This document shows, one piece after another, positions 10,797-22,071 of a stretch of DNA of 64,000 bases (position 1 is the first letter of the stretch; each line of letters starts with the position of its first letter). The translations under genes and the position numbers were made by a program. Location of the stretch: the NCBI GenBank assembly GCA_034638255.1, contig JAWPGT010000006.1:186001-250000 (forward strand). Direction: 5' to 3'. The notes under the pieces are model-generated. The model was not told the origin of the DNA. It searched no databases and saw nothing but the letters and a program-made list of their open reading frames with translations. Origin of the DNA: Coprinus comatus (taxonomy: Eukaryota > Basidiomycota > Agaricomycetes > Agaricales > Agaricaceae).

Positions 10797-11276
10797 GTTG
10801 TTGGGTCAAGTGGGTGGTTTAACTAAGGACACACGATGAAATTCAGACACTCTTATAAAGAGTTATTGCAGTACCCGATCTCTAAGGGTTATGTACACCG
10901 CATCCAGGCACTGTATACCGTGAAAGCGTGCCGAATAGTTCTAGACATAAGCTGACAAAGGCGTATTATACCTTTGCCAAGAGTTTATAACCACGAGTAT
11001 GGGGTAATATCGGGGAAAAATAGTATTTTCAATGTTTCCGCAGCACGAGTATTGTCCTACATGCATCATGGAAAGAACTGCACCTATAAGGACGTACTTA
11101 GATGATTGCAGTCAAAGTAATGGAAATGGTAAACAAGCATTGAAAGGTGTACAGAAAAGATATTCAAGCATATTTTGGGTTTGTATAGTAAGTTTGTAAG
11201 AGGGTAAGTAAGGGAGAATAAGATTCCAATGACAAAATGACAAATGAAGATAAGATCCAATCGAGTCCATGGCATT
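10797..11276. other. Promoter side of secreted gene and F-box 3' region
   Basis: No gene is visible. A short TATA-like stretch (CTTATAAAGAG, about 10,851) upstream of the secreted-protein start could be its promoter. Confidence 0.4.
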
Positions 11277-13067
11277 CTAATCCATATACCACAATTCCAC
11301 TCCAATTTCCTTCAACCGCCGCTCAAGGTCATCTCTAGACCTTTGAGTTCGTAGATTTCCAATATCAAAACGTGGGGGATGTCGAATAACCTTTATAGTT
11401 GGGAATGATTCACAGAAGGTGATAATTTCATCATACAAACCATGAGTGTCGAGCGTGTTGTCAGTATCATAGCTACTATCCGAAAATTCGTATGTTTCAT
11501 CGTCTAAATCTGACACGGCAGTAGTCCCACTCAAATCCCTAAAAAGATACGATGTATTAATCGGTTCCTCCTCTTCACTTTCCACCGAAGTTTCCTCCCA
11601 ATTTGAGGTCAATTCTTCATCAAAAATACCGTTCAATTCTTCCATCCATACTATTCCAGGTTCATCAATAGCACAACGAGAATGGTCTGAGGGGATATTG
11701 AAAGATACTTCTTCCAGCATGGGGAAATAATTAAAGTTCTCTTCCTGGTACAAAGTGCTCAGAATCAGCCTCCACAAAGTAAGATTGACTCCAGCAATGC
11801 GGCGGACATGGCGACACTTTTGAAGAGTCAGATAAATCATGTCTATCCATGCGGAATCAAAGTAAGCTGTATCGTCGTGTACATTAATGAACAAAGTGTC
11901 GACGGAATTATAATAATGATCTGGTACAGATTTGATGGTTGACATCGTTAAGTCTACCCAGATCCTGGGGCTTTTGGAACCATAACCATTGGTGATCCAG
12001 AATTTGAATGCGAACTGGTGATCGTAGTATGTTTCTAAGAAGTTGGGAAGATCGTTTTCCCCACATCCGTAATACGTCAAACCGAAGGTGTCTATGTCAA
12101 GAGAGTTATGATTCGAATGTCCCAAGCGTTTCATATGGTCCATGAAAGCTGGAATAATGCGCTCGAGTCCCTGAGCTGTATGTTGGTCGTTTTTATAGGC
12201 ATACATGTAAAGACGGATGGTACGTGTTTTGTTACCATCCAAGGAGAGACAGTCCAACAGGGGAGTGCATGTCGCATGATGATCCTTCAATGAGAAAGTC
12301 TCTAGATTGAGAAGGACCTTGTTTTGCAATCCAGCAGAACAAGGGCGGAGTGCGTTGTGCAAGTGGAGGTGCTGCAGTCGTGGTAGCTCTACTAGAGCTT
12401 GAAGCCATTGCTGCGCAGTAGCACGAGTGGCTTGATTCAGATTGCCAACGTGAAGTGTTTCCAGGTTGTCGGCAAGGGAAGAAAGTTGGGAGAATCGGAT
12501 TGTGACGTGATGAAGATAAAGATGTTTGAGAGAAGGGGTTGAAGATGTATGTGGGAAATTTCTAGGCAGAATACCAGTGTCGGAAGGGCTGTCATTGTCG
12601 TCGAGATTCAGTGAGAGGTTGGGTATATCCAAGTAAAGAGATTCAAGACATGGGAGATGTAGTTGGACTATCAAAGATTCAAATTTCCTCTTTAAACTGT
12701 ATTGCTTCCAACGTCCCGTGACGAATCGAGCCTCCAAGACGCGGTACCAACAGAAGATTGTGGTCATGTGTTCCAAATGACATGGCATAAAAGAGATGGG
12801 AAGCGGTTGGGAGCGTTCGAGAAGTAAGTTTAACCATTTGGAAGAAGAGTGCCGAGCATTGATCATATGACTCCAAAGCTCCGGTGCAGAGAGGGCAAGG
12901 ACACGCCAACGGTGGCACACAGTAGAGATAGTAATTATGTCTCGTAGATCAGCAGAAGCCTCATCAGCGACAGTCTCATACAGTGGGGAGTGCGGGTAGT
13001 GCCTGAAGGCATTCAATGCGAAAACACGGAGCAAAAGTTCGTTAGGAAGTTTATGGATGCCATCCAT
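11277..13067 (-). CDS. F-box protein with leucine-rich region
   Basis: This is a single uninterrupted frame of 596 aa from the ATG at 13,067. The frame continues upstream to 13,160 but only from a TTG. Residues 1-65 form an F-box-like motif (LPNELLLRVFAL, then VCHRWRVLALSAPELW). It is followed by WLNLLLERSQPLP and leucine-rich strands of the sort seen in large basidiomycete F-box families. The C-terminus is acidic (SEEEE, SDLDDET). F-box proteins link substrates to SCF ubiquitin ligases through Skp1; the substrate is unknown. The gene is head-to-head with EXO1, leaving about 200 bases between start codons. A degraded relative lies at 56.4-56.9 kb. Confidence 0.85.
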   Translation of the reverse strand: MDGIHKLPNELLLRVFALNAFRHYPHSPLYETVADEASADLRDIITISTVCHRWRVLALSAPELWSHMINARHSSSKWLNLLLERSQPLPISFMPCHLEHMTTIFCWYRVLEARFVTGRWKQYSLKRKFESLIVQLHLPCLESLYLDIPNLSLNLDDNDSPSDTGILPRNFPHTSSTPSLKHLYLHHVTIRFSQLSSLADNLETLHVGNLNQATRATAQQWLQALVELPRLQHLHLHNALRPCSAGLQNKVLLNLETFSLKDHHATCTPLLDCLSLDGNKTRTIRLYMYAYKNDQHTAQGLERIIPAFMDHMKRLGHSNHNSLDIDTFGLTYYGCGENDLPNFLETYYDHQFAFKFWITNGYGSKSPRIWVDLTMSTIKSVPDHYYNSVDTLFINVHDDTAYFDSAWIDMIYLTLQKCRHVRRIAGVNLTLWRLILSTLYQEENFNYFPMLEEVSFNIPSDHSRCAIDEPGIVWMEELNGIFDEELTSNWEETSVESEEEEPINTSYLFRDLSGTTAVSDLDDETYEFSDSSYDTDNTLDTHGLYDEIITFCESFPTIKVIRHPPRFDIGNLRTQRSRDDLERRLKEIGVELWYMD

Positions 13068-13268
13068 AGTGTCAGTGGCGTAGGATCCTGGTAGGATCTG
13101 CTGATAGCAGGTCGAAAGAGGGATATCACACACACACGTGACCGTCTCATATCGCGTCAATGTTATTTGTGGCTATTTACGCGTTCCCGCGCCCAATTTA
13201 CAAGGACCAATGTTACCCAAGTTACAACACCCTGAATGCTCTGGGTTTTGTCTGTCCAAGTCTGACTG
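13068..13268. promoter_or_regulatory. Shared F-box/EXO1 promoter interval
   Basis: Only 201 bases separate the two divergent start codons, so both promoters must overlap here. A short CA repeat (13,128-13,138) is present. I see no convincing TATA box. Confidence 0.5.
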
Positions 13269-16200
13269 ATGGGTATCACAGGTCTTTTACCCGCACTCAA
13301 GTCAATACACCGCACCAGAAAACTCTCCGAGTTCAAAGGCCAAACTATTGCAGTCGATGCATACGTATGGTTACACAGGGGCGTTTATTCATGCGCAACT
13401 GACTTGGCCACCAGAAAACCCACCCACAGGTGCTTATAGTTCCAAATTATTGCATTCTAGCATACACCTAACATTTGTCATATACGCTTTAGATATGTAG
13501 ACTATTGTATGCACAGGGTGAGGCTCCTTCGACATTTTGGTATAGAACCGTACATTGTATTTGATGGCGGGGCTTTACCTGCAAAACGTGGTACCGAAAA
13601 TGAGCGCAAGCAACGACGAGAAGAAAATCGTATTAGAGGAAATGCGCTGGTCGCACAAGGAAAACATTCTCAGGCCCGCGAATATTTTATCAAATGCATA
13701 GATGTTACGCCTCAGATGGCATACCAATTCATCAAGGTAAGTCTCGCTCAACTCCTTTGCTAACATGCAATAATACATATTTTAGGCACTGCGCGCAGAA
13801 AATGTTCAATATGTGGTAGCACCTTATGAAGCAGATGCCCAGATGGCATTTTTGGAACGCATAGGCCAAGTAGACGCCATCTTGACAGAAGACTCCGATT
13901 TACTTGTATTCGGTTGCCAAAATGTTCTTTTCAAACTCGACGCCGTAGCCAACACAGTCTGTCATATTTCTCGTACAGACTTTGGCTCTGTAACTACTTC
14001 CGCTACGGACACCTCTTCTATAAATCTCCTCGGATGGAATGATACCCAATTTCGCGCCATGTCAATATTGAGTGGTTGCGATTATTTACCCAGTATTAAT
14101 GGAGTTGGTCTCAAGACTGCTAATAACCTATTGAAGAAGTGGAAAACCGCTGAGGCAGCGGTGAGGGCAATCATGTTGGAAGGGAAGAAAAGTGTGCCGA
14201 ACGGATATTTAAATCAGTTCAAGCTTGCAGATATTTGCTTTCGGTTTCAGAGGGTCTATGATCCTCGTGAAGAGAGGCTAGTGCACTTGACTGAGATCGA
14301 TGAAGAGTGGGACGAAGAAAAGGATATATACGTCGGCGAGTAAGTAATTAATACCGCCCATTTCCAATAAACATTGACCTTTTTCTAGGTATATTGAGCC
14401 TGAAGTTGCTCAAAAAATTGCGAGTGGGGACGTGGATCCTACCACTCGTGAAAAGATGAAAGACATCAATCCATCGTTCAAGCCTAGCTCGTTGAAGAAA
14501 CTGAAGACAATTCCCAAATCCCCTAATCAGAAAATCAAGGGTAAGGCGAAGGCTAATGGTGAAGGAATTCTCGCCTTTTTTGGTAAGATCCCAATTTTCT
14601 CAGCTTGGAACGTATCTCCTTATCATTTTTGTAAGGTGCTAATCCTTTGATACCTCGTGAGAAATCAGTGGCTGCGAAATCCGCGGTAGCCAAGGCCACT
14701 GGAACGTTTAGCGGGAAGAAGACACTTGGAGAAATTATGGACCTTGATATTGCCAATCAGAAGCAGCGTAATCTCGTGAATCCTCGACAAGTTGTTGAAT
14801 CCAAGTTCTTTAACCAAACAGAGACACCTCAAATTTCGGTGCTGGTGAAGCGCAAGGAAGAATCTCACGCTGGTCCCTCGAGAAACAATAACAAAGAAAA
14901 TGTTTACATTGTTATTGACGATGATGATGAAGAACGGGAAGAAACATTATCGGATCTCTCCTTGAAGTTGAATATTTCACCTTCTCGAGGAAGCGACTTT
15001 GATTTGGAAGAACCTCCGGATGCAGTGGAACAAGAAGATGGTTATATGTCTCCATTTCCTGTGTACGCCGAAGAAACACAAGAATTATCCTCCCCCGTAT
15101 CAGCACGCATATTCACACCTACAAAAAAGAAGAAACGGCGAAGTTCGGCGCGGCACGGTGACAGATTTGGTAGTGAAACGGATTGCGAGGATTACAATCA
15201 CAGAGGATTTAGGACCAAGAAACCCAGACAAGACGATTTCGATGTTGACCCTATTTCAAGCCCGATTTCAACAATCAAACGAAGACGGAGGTCAATTTCT
15301 CCTCATCCTCGTGGATTACAGATAACAACTCCGACGAGATCAATTTCCATGGGGAATGTTCTTGTAGCTGAGACACCCATGTGTAAGATTGATCCTGATG
15401 ATTCGAATATGGGAGCTGATGAAGAACCTCAATTATTCGGAATGCAAAGGAAAATCGCGCCATTGATTTACAAAGGGCCGGACCTACAAAGTTGTTTGGG
15501 TGATACGGATGATAGAGAAGATGTAACATATGATGATGAAAGGGAAAGAATTATTGGCGTAGAAAGCTATAGAGTTCCTAGACCGTCACCACCTGATTTC
15601 AGTAACTTTGTCAAGTCCCGTATGGGTGGCGTAGAAGCTAACTCTAGTTTTGAAAGTGGGATTGTATCGATATCGGGGTCTGGGTCTATTTCGCCACTGT
15701 CATCTTCGCCACATACACCAGCGGATGGAGTCAAAGAAGTGGCCGTTGTGATCGGTAGTGTGAAAGACGGGAGGACCATGATTGATATAGATGCGGAAGA
15801 AGGAGAAGAAGAAATTGAAATGGAAGTCGACGAATTGATGCATGATGATCCTGAAGAAACGGCTGCGAAATTACAAAACGAGAGTGTAAAAGCTGTTGCT
15901 AAAGGTTGGAGGATGAAATGGGCTTTGGGACAGCTCAATAGGGAGGATTCAACTTCAAGTTTATCGTCTAGTTCGTCTCCTGGCCTAGTGAAAAAAGGGA
16001 AGCAAAAGAAGAAAATGTATTTGGAGGAAACGGAAACGAAGAAAAGGAGACAATCTGCTCCTAATTCTTTTGGTATTCCGAAGTTGAGACGGAGTGAAAC
16101 GAATGTTACTCCCCTAGGAAAGCACACATTTAATCGTCAACCTTTGCAACAATCGCAAACCAAGGAGGCACCCAATTCGTTTCGACGCAAAAGAATGTTC

Positions 16201-16442
16201 AGCGTAGAGGTATCTCCCATAGCACGAGCTTCGATAACATCAATGCATTCGGAAAATCGGAGTTACAAAAGAGGTCAAGTCTTGTATTCTTCGAGGAAGT
16301 TAGACCTTCAAGTGCCAATCAAACCAAGAGTAAGGCGAGGAAAGCTCCTGAGACTATCGTCATTGATGATGATAATGATGATGAGGTCTTGGAGGTTGAC
16401 ATCAATGAGCGAGCTAGGCTTAGGTTGGCACAATTTCGGTGA
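13269..16442 (+). CDS. EXO1: Exonuclease 1 (XPG/FEN1 family)
   Basis: This 5'-3' exonuclease and flap nuclease of mismatch repair and end resection acts in the nucleus. Exons are 13,269-13,429, 13,493-13,736, 13,786-14,339, 14,389-14,582 and 14,636 to about 16,178, with a last part in another frame ending at 16,442. The start MGITGLLPALKS is diagnostic. Acidic metal ligands appear at D30, D78, E150, D152, D171, D173 and in GCDYLPSI (D234). The helix-hairpin-helix GVGLKTA follows. The long C-terminal half is Ser- and charge-rich, as usual for interaction tails. A switch from the main frame to the one ending VLEVDINERARLRLAQFR is needed near 16,180-16,222. A 44-nt intron with a weak GTTTCG donor would do it and gives 971 aa, but a frameshift is possible. 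The catalytic part is complete. Confidence 0.9.
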
Positions 16443-16920
16443 GCAGTCAAAAAAAATGAGTATGTTACATGCGGTCACTGACCAGGAATATGTTTCAGAT
16501 GTCAATGATCTATTTTCTTCTTGCTTCTGGGATCTAGCTGTTCTTTTGGTTTCAATGGGTATCCTAGGTTCGTGTTTAGGATCCTTCGTAGAACGGATTT
16601 CATTGTTGGATTATTAATCATGGGTATGAATCTGGATATCTTGTGTACATTAAATATAATTTATAGTTGGTTCATTAATGAGGCCTAGGTTTACCCAGGA
16701 CAATCTGGGAATCTGTATAATCCAGTTCCCATCGGTTGCGAGAAATATTCATCATGTAGTGGTAGGCTTGGTTTTTGGTTGGGTGATGACCGCAGGCTTC
16801 TTGTCATATAAAACGCGGTTAACCATACCAATTGGTATGTCGTAGAGTTCCGGAATTGAGTTGGGTTTTATGGAAGCAATGTAAGGATTGGGTACTTGGT
16901 GAGAGGGTAAATGAATAAAT
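16443..16920. other. Convergent 3' regions of EXO1 and GPI19
   Basis: The two genes converge here. The main EXO1 frame stays open to 16,617 but loses family character. I see no additional gene. Confidence 0.45.
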
Positions 16921-17374
16921 TCATCTAAAAAAAAAGGGATGGGTTTGTCCGTCAGAACCGAAATTGGAGAGGATAATTTGTGTTGATATACCCGTGATGG
17001 TACTCAACTCGGAGAAACTTGGCGTTCCTAGTAAAGCAAGAGACCAATATACAATATATGTCAGGATTATGACGATGATAGACCAAGCTGGGATCAGAAT
17101 CGACCATTCTCTATAAAGTATTAACAATAATGCGTTAGCTTAATGCAATGACGACAGAGAAAGAAAACCAGTACCTGTTTGGATACCAATCGATACCTAG
17201 AGCCTCAATAGTCTCATCTGGTAGAAGAGCCCATAGGAGATATATGATGAATAAGAAGGAAGTAGAAGCCCATGCCACGAAACCATAAAATTCGGTCGTT
17301 CGACTTTTGATGATTGGTTTGGGTTTTGAGGCTAATGTTGTGGTGTATGTTGTTTTTGAAGATTTGTCTAACAT
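16921..17374 (-). CDS. GPI19: GPI-GlcNAc transferase subunit P (PIG-P)
   Basis: Two exons (17,175-17,374 and 16,921-17,110) and a 64-nt intron give 129 aa. PIG-P is a small subunit of the ER enzyme that adds N-acetylglucosamine to phosphatidylinositol, the first step of GPI-anchor synthesis. The domain is plain: EFYGFVAWASTSFLFIIYLL, then DWYPNREWSILIPAW and a second hydrophobic segment ending YWSLALLGTP. This gives the typical two membrane spans with a short loop. The N-terminus is Thr/Lys-rich and cytosolic. The length suits fungal orthologues. No lesions were seen. Confidence 0.9.
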
Positions 17375-18196
17375 GATCTGTGAATTATTAGTGTGATTGA
17401 TTGAATCCCAATATCTATATCAGCATTGACAAGATAGCATTTGGTTTGGCAGCAATTGAGTCGTTGAGGGGAGAAAGGAGTAATTAACCTGGAATCACAT
17501 GACCACAATTACGGGCAGGCTCAGGGCAGGCGTAAGTTTCAGAGGGTGACTTCCGCACCATTCATGATTAAATTGGACACTCATGATCTTAACTTATACT
17601 ATGCATTCTATTTTCACAAAACTCCGGAGTAACTGACAGTAACACTTCTCAGGAAGATTAGAATGTATAAGTAGTAATACTATTTTCGAAAAAATATGTC
17701 TTGTTTCACCCAACCGTCCGAAAGTCAACATGAATTCGGATCTAAAGGGGAACATCTCAAATCACATTTTACATGCATCAATATTCCACTTGTTAATTGA
17801 CGTATAGGCTCGTCCAGTCAGTATTTTTTTGTTGTAGTTGCAAGTTCTTCCACTTGATCGGTTAGATCTAAAATAACAAGAACAGAGTTCTCAGTTATCG
17901 CAACGACGAAACTGAGGAAAAGAAGAGAAAGAAAATACTCGAACATACATCTGAAAGATTACATAAGCGATAGTAAATTCTAGACTCTTGTGAATACGCA
18001 GCCGCAGATTTAGATAAACATAATAACTGAAAAGAAAAGTAGAAATGGTCCCTTTTGGACCGAATATAATGAAAATTACAACATTTTTTCTGTCCGAGAT
18101 AGGTATGCGTTACAATTATTAAAGTATTAATTTATTAAATTACACTGGTTCTTATCTATTGTAATGCATCAACTGCACCAGATACATGCGCTACAT
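17375..18196. other. Intergenic spacer
   Basis: AT-rich DNA lies between GPI19 and the hydrolase relic. I see no gene in it. Confidence 0.4.
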
Positions 18197-19491
18197 CTAG
18201 CATTTACGACCCCCTTCTACGAGACTTTGAAGAATTGTCATGAACTCTTCCGGATAATCACAATGGAACTTTGACGACAGGTTAATTTATGCTACATCGA
18301 AGTTTAGCGCCTATAAGGTACATACCGCATGGTTGGCATGGTTGCTTTCTTTGAATGTCATGGGACGAAGATCAACATTTGTTTCTTTCATAGACTGATA
18401 CTTTTGCTTGGTAGTGTGGGCCGCCCACACGCATGTCCAGACAGAGCGATATGCCGATATATAGTCAACATTCGCACGTGGAAATGCCCTGTTGCTAATG
18501 GTATTGTAAACCACATCCTCAAAGAGCTTCGCAAGAGCAATTTGGTTTATATCCAATAACCTGTAATGGTGCTATTTAATCAGTGTTAGAGGTACGCTGT
18601 ATATGTATTTCCATACATTCGATCTGATTTGAAAGGGAAATCTTCAATCCTTCTGTGAATTTCGTCTTTAGTCCAGCTTTTCATAGACTCTCCGTCACCT
18701 CGTCGACCATCCAACTTGGCAAGATCGCCATCCCAATTCTTTGGATGATTATAGTAAGAAGTGGCCCAAAACTTGAAGTTCTTTATTTGCTGTTCTACCA
18801 GATCCTCGCTTAAAAAAGGGGAGTATAAGTTTATTGGAATGGTTAATGGAATCCCAAGGGCAAGGTGAGGTGGATCTAAAATAGTTTTTTTAGTATTAAA
18901 TATGTTAGGATCACTGCAAGCATGGAGGTCACTCACCAAGTAGTATCAGACTCTTGATATAGGGCTCGGTTATATTATATGATTTTCTTTCACGGTGCAT
19001 TACTGACGTACTGAAAGCACTTATAGCTTGTACGCAGCCAAGAGACCATCCTAGGAGTGATATTCCACCAGTTGTTCTTGTACCATTACGTATCAATGGA
19101 GATACATTTGTATTTGCAATGAGATACTCGATGAATTGGAGTGTTGTCTTTCCGAGTCGGTCAAGGAATTCATTCGGTTTATCGGAAATTAATTTTGTCT
19201 CTTCTTCAGTATAACTAGAAGAACCTCTATAAACCTTTCTTTGAACAAAAACTAAACGCAAGTTGTGTCGATGAGCAAGAGGCAATATAGCCTCGAAAGC
19301 ATCTGTTCATCCAAAAGTTAGATGCAGAGGTAAAGATTTAGGTGTAAATAAAATTGACATACATGAATTAAAGCACAGTCCATGTAGAATGACAACTGTT
19401 GTGAATGTCTTAGACCAGGAACTGGGAGTGAGTCGAGATACGCCAAAGAACTTCCGTCGGGAAGACGAGCCACAGTGGCACTAAACGACAT
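18197..19491 (-). pseudogene. Alpha/beta hydrolase copy 1, one-base frameshift
   Basis: This is the first of three paralogues (also 22,072-23,390 and 52,720-54,021) that share a five-exon plan. All coding blocks are present: LPDGSSLAYLDSLPVPG, RLGKTTLQFIEYL, the nucleophile elbow GISLLGWSLGCVQA with the catalytic Ser, DPPHLALGIP, NHPKNWDGDL, DVVYNTISNRAFP and FHCDYPEEF. In exon 1, one T is missing relative to both paralogues at about 19,411-19,416, between VPG and the expected SKTFTTVV block. This throws translation out of frame before the first intron. All introns and later exons keep phase. Either this is a very young pseudogene or a sequencing error. Substrate is unknown. Confidence 0.75.
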
Positions 19492-20900
19492 GCGTAAGAC
19501 TTGGGGTATGAATGCACTCATTATTATTAACATCGGTTATATGGAGTCGGTGCTAGATTTCTCGCATTGGGTACGCGAATGGTTTCAACGGATCCAATTG
19601 GTTTCAGCGATAGCAATTAGTAAACATCCGATTGAGAGGGGACAGCAATGCATCTTGTTCATTCCAATTTTTGCTTCAACGCTGACACAAGTTGGCTATT
19701 CAGTTTGCATTTCGGTTTCACATTCCACTGCGGCTCAACTTCACCGGTGTGCCGGGCTGATGATCTGTATAATTTTTGTCCGGTTCTGTCGCATGATCAT
19801 ACTCACTAGTTCCTCATTGAATCGCGGCTATGGTACCCTATCGGAGGATCGCTGGATTGACATTGCCACCAAAAGTTTAAATCACTCTTTCGTTGCTTCG
19901 TTATCATGAACTATTCGGAAATAGTATGTTATTGTAAACATGTTACACCATTGACATCACTAACAATGTCTTACTGATCGCATGTCCATATATAAGATGG
20001 AGGTCTCCATCTTATACCCTAACGAATCTCTTACCTGTTCCCCAATGTTCTCTCCTTCATAGTAGTACTACTGCTTAATAGACCGGATCTCGTGGCTGTT
20101 TACTCTCCGTTCCCTCGTAAGCACGTTCTTTATTAATGTTCTCATTTAGTGTTGCCCTCCGGGCTTCCAGTTATCGTGGTCTAGTCTACGATTTGGTACT
20201 ATTGGAGAGCTACTTAGTCTTTCAAATGCGTATCACTTCGCTCGAAAAGGCGGTGGCCGCTGGTAGTGACAAGAGAGCTTAATACAGTTGACGACTGTCT
20301 AAAATTCAGTCTCAACATCTCTCCATCCCTCATTAACTTGATCACTGCAACCAACCCCGGCCAGTGAACGTTGAAATAAAATCCTCCATCCGAAACAGAA
20401 TGCGCACTGTGCACAGGTGCAGATGCGTGGGGGCACTATTGTTGAATTTAGAGGGATGACAGATGTGCAGTATAAATAGTGTAATCCCGACTAGAATGGA
20501 GCTCGGCATCTTGTTTACCCAGTCGAACTCAGAATCATTTTAGGTGTGTCACTGCGCTGTAGCCTGTTACGATCCATTTATTTGTTTTCTTTAACTACTG
20601 TGATGATTGTAGGAGTCTTGCAGTAGTATGTGGTACAGTTTCTTCCTAATATCCATCAAACAATGGGCTCGTGCCATCATCCATGGAGACTCTATGATTG
20701 GTTTGAGATTGGCCAGTACTTCCGTATTTCAGTACTAGTGTTAGTCACCATCAATATCGGATTGTTAAGGATAACCAAGATACATGATCTCCTATTAATT
20801 ATAGGCTAGTGCTCATCCTATAAAATCATGCATGCAAAGGATGTATAGCCTATTGCGCTTACCTGTCACCACTCTCTAAATACAGACCCTCTTTAAAATG
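19492..20900. other. Spacer with a perfect palindrome
   Basis: I see no supported gene. The stretch contains a perfect inverted repeat (19,991-20,016) and pyrimidine-rich DNA after it. It could be a solo LTR or other mobile remnant, but I found neither clear ends nor a target duplication. Confidence 0.4.
19991..20016. repeat. Perfect 12-bp inverted repeat with 2-bp spacer
   Basis: TATAAGATGGAG is followed by GT and then its exact reverse complement CTCCATCTTATA. It overlaps a TATA-like sequence and could form a hairpin or be a protein-binding site. Confidence 0.7.
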
Positions 20901-20984
20901 GAGTCTTCAAAATGCCTTGCAAAACAAACTTCTCTTCCGTTCTACTGGAGAATAAACAAGTATGGGTCCTGGGTATGACCATTG

Positions 20985-21860
20985 GGTGTGTATATGTATG
21001 GCGGGTTGCTAGTGATGGGAATGATATGCTTTACATTGTTGGGTGTTCAAAGGGGATTAGAGGAGACTAAGGCAGAAGTCATAAGGCGAACATCGCGAAG
21101 TCCGAACTTGTGTACATGGTTACGATGGTACATAGTCATATTGTTGATGGCGAATACCACTTTCATCTCTCTATGTGTGGTTATTGACACTATGATCGAT
21201 TCATGCAATTCGGACAAGGATGGAAAACGGGTTCTACAAAGTGAGAGTAATGGGTTGAACTTATTGGGTGTCATGATTTTAATGATGTGTGATGCACTTT
21301 TGGTATGTTTAACCCTGCTTATAGTGTATAGTACTCTGACGCGGCACAATTAGATTTGGAGATGCTACAAGATACAGAAGATGTTCGCTATAAAAGATCG
21401 GATTATACAAAACATATTTTGGATATTTCCTCTTATATTATGGTTCGCAATCTTAGGTACGTGACGTAGTATTTCCTCGTGAAGTTCCAATTACTAATGT
21501 ACTTATTAATAGTCTCAGCGATACTTGCAAATGTATTGGAGCCGATGACTTTTTCCTATGGCGGGAGGACCTTCTACTATGTTGTCTGCGCATCTTGTAA
21601 TATGGCACTTAAATATCTCGGCAACATCATACCTCACCATTCGCCTTATATTACATAGACGTGTGTCCTACGATATCTTGGCAATTGCTCGGACTCGGTA
21701 GATTCAAGAGAACCTCACCTTCGGATAGTTGGCATCTTCTCGAGTCCGCAGGATTAAATATCCCAATTACAGCAGTGGGAATTGCAGGTATCTGTCAAAG
21801 TAGATCCTATTCAATAACATCTCTGCTGGTGGTTCCCCTCAGCGCAGGTATTTAAATATC
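20985..21860 (+). pseudogene. Damaged multi-pass membrane protein gene
   Basis: The pieces resemble a common basidiomycete family of multi-span membrane proteins of unknown function. First exon: MYGGLLVMGMICFTLLG, a second span (WYIVILLMANTTFISLCVV) and LMMCDALL. A 51-nt intron (GTATGT..TTAG) then joins to IWRCYKIQK, the family hallmark after DALL. Next are a span ending WFAIL and another intron. After RTFYY the expected helix (SATSYLTIRLILHRR) is found only in a different frame, and a later block (HLLESAGLNIPITAVGIAG) is again displaced. A stop precedes MYGG, so an upstream exon is missing or lost. At least one frameshift makes a functional product unlikely. Confidence 0.55.
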
Positions 21861-22071
21861 ATTATAATTTGCGGAAATCTAATTTGACGCTCTCTATGTT
21901 TGTTTTTTTTTTCTGTCAAGTCATTTGCAGTGATCTTAGTCATATACCAGGTTGTGATTAAAAAGACTATTTCAGGAGCGGAGGGATGCACAAGGAGACA
22001 TAGTAGAATTGGTATATGGTGTACGAATTCATGTGTCTAATACTAGTCCTGGATACCGAGGAGATTGACTC

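Noticed and set aside
15567..16127. 186-codon minus-strand frame opposite EXO1
   Set aside because: It is antisense to the clear EXO1 coding frame, with composition that mirrors it and no motif.
19926..20630. Solo LTR retrotransposon
   Set aside because: TGTTATTG start and TATA-like hairpin are suggestive, but I could not find a matching end, a primer-binding site or a target-site duplication.
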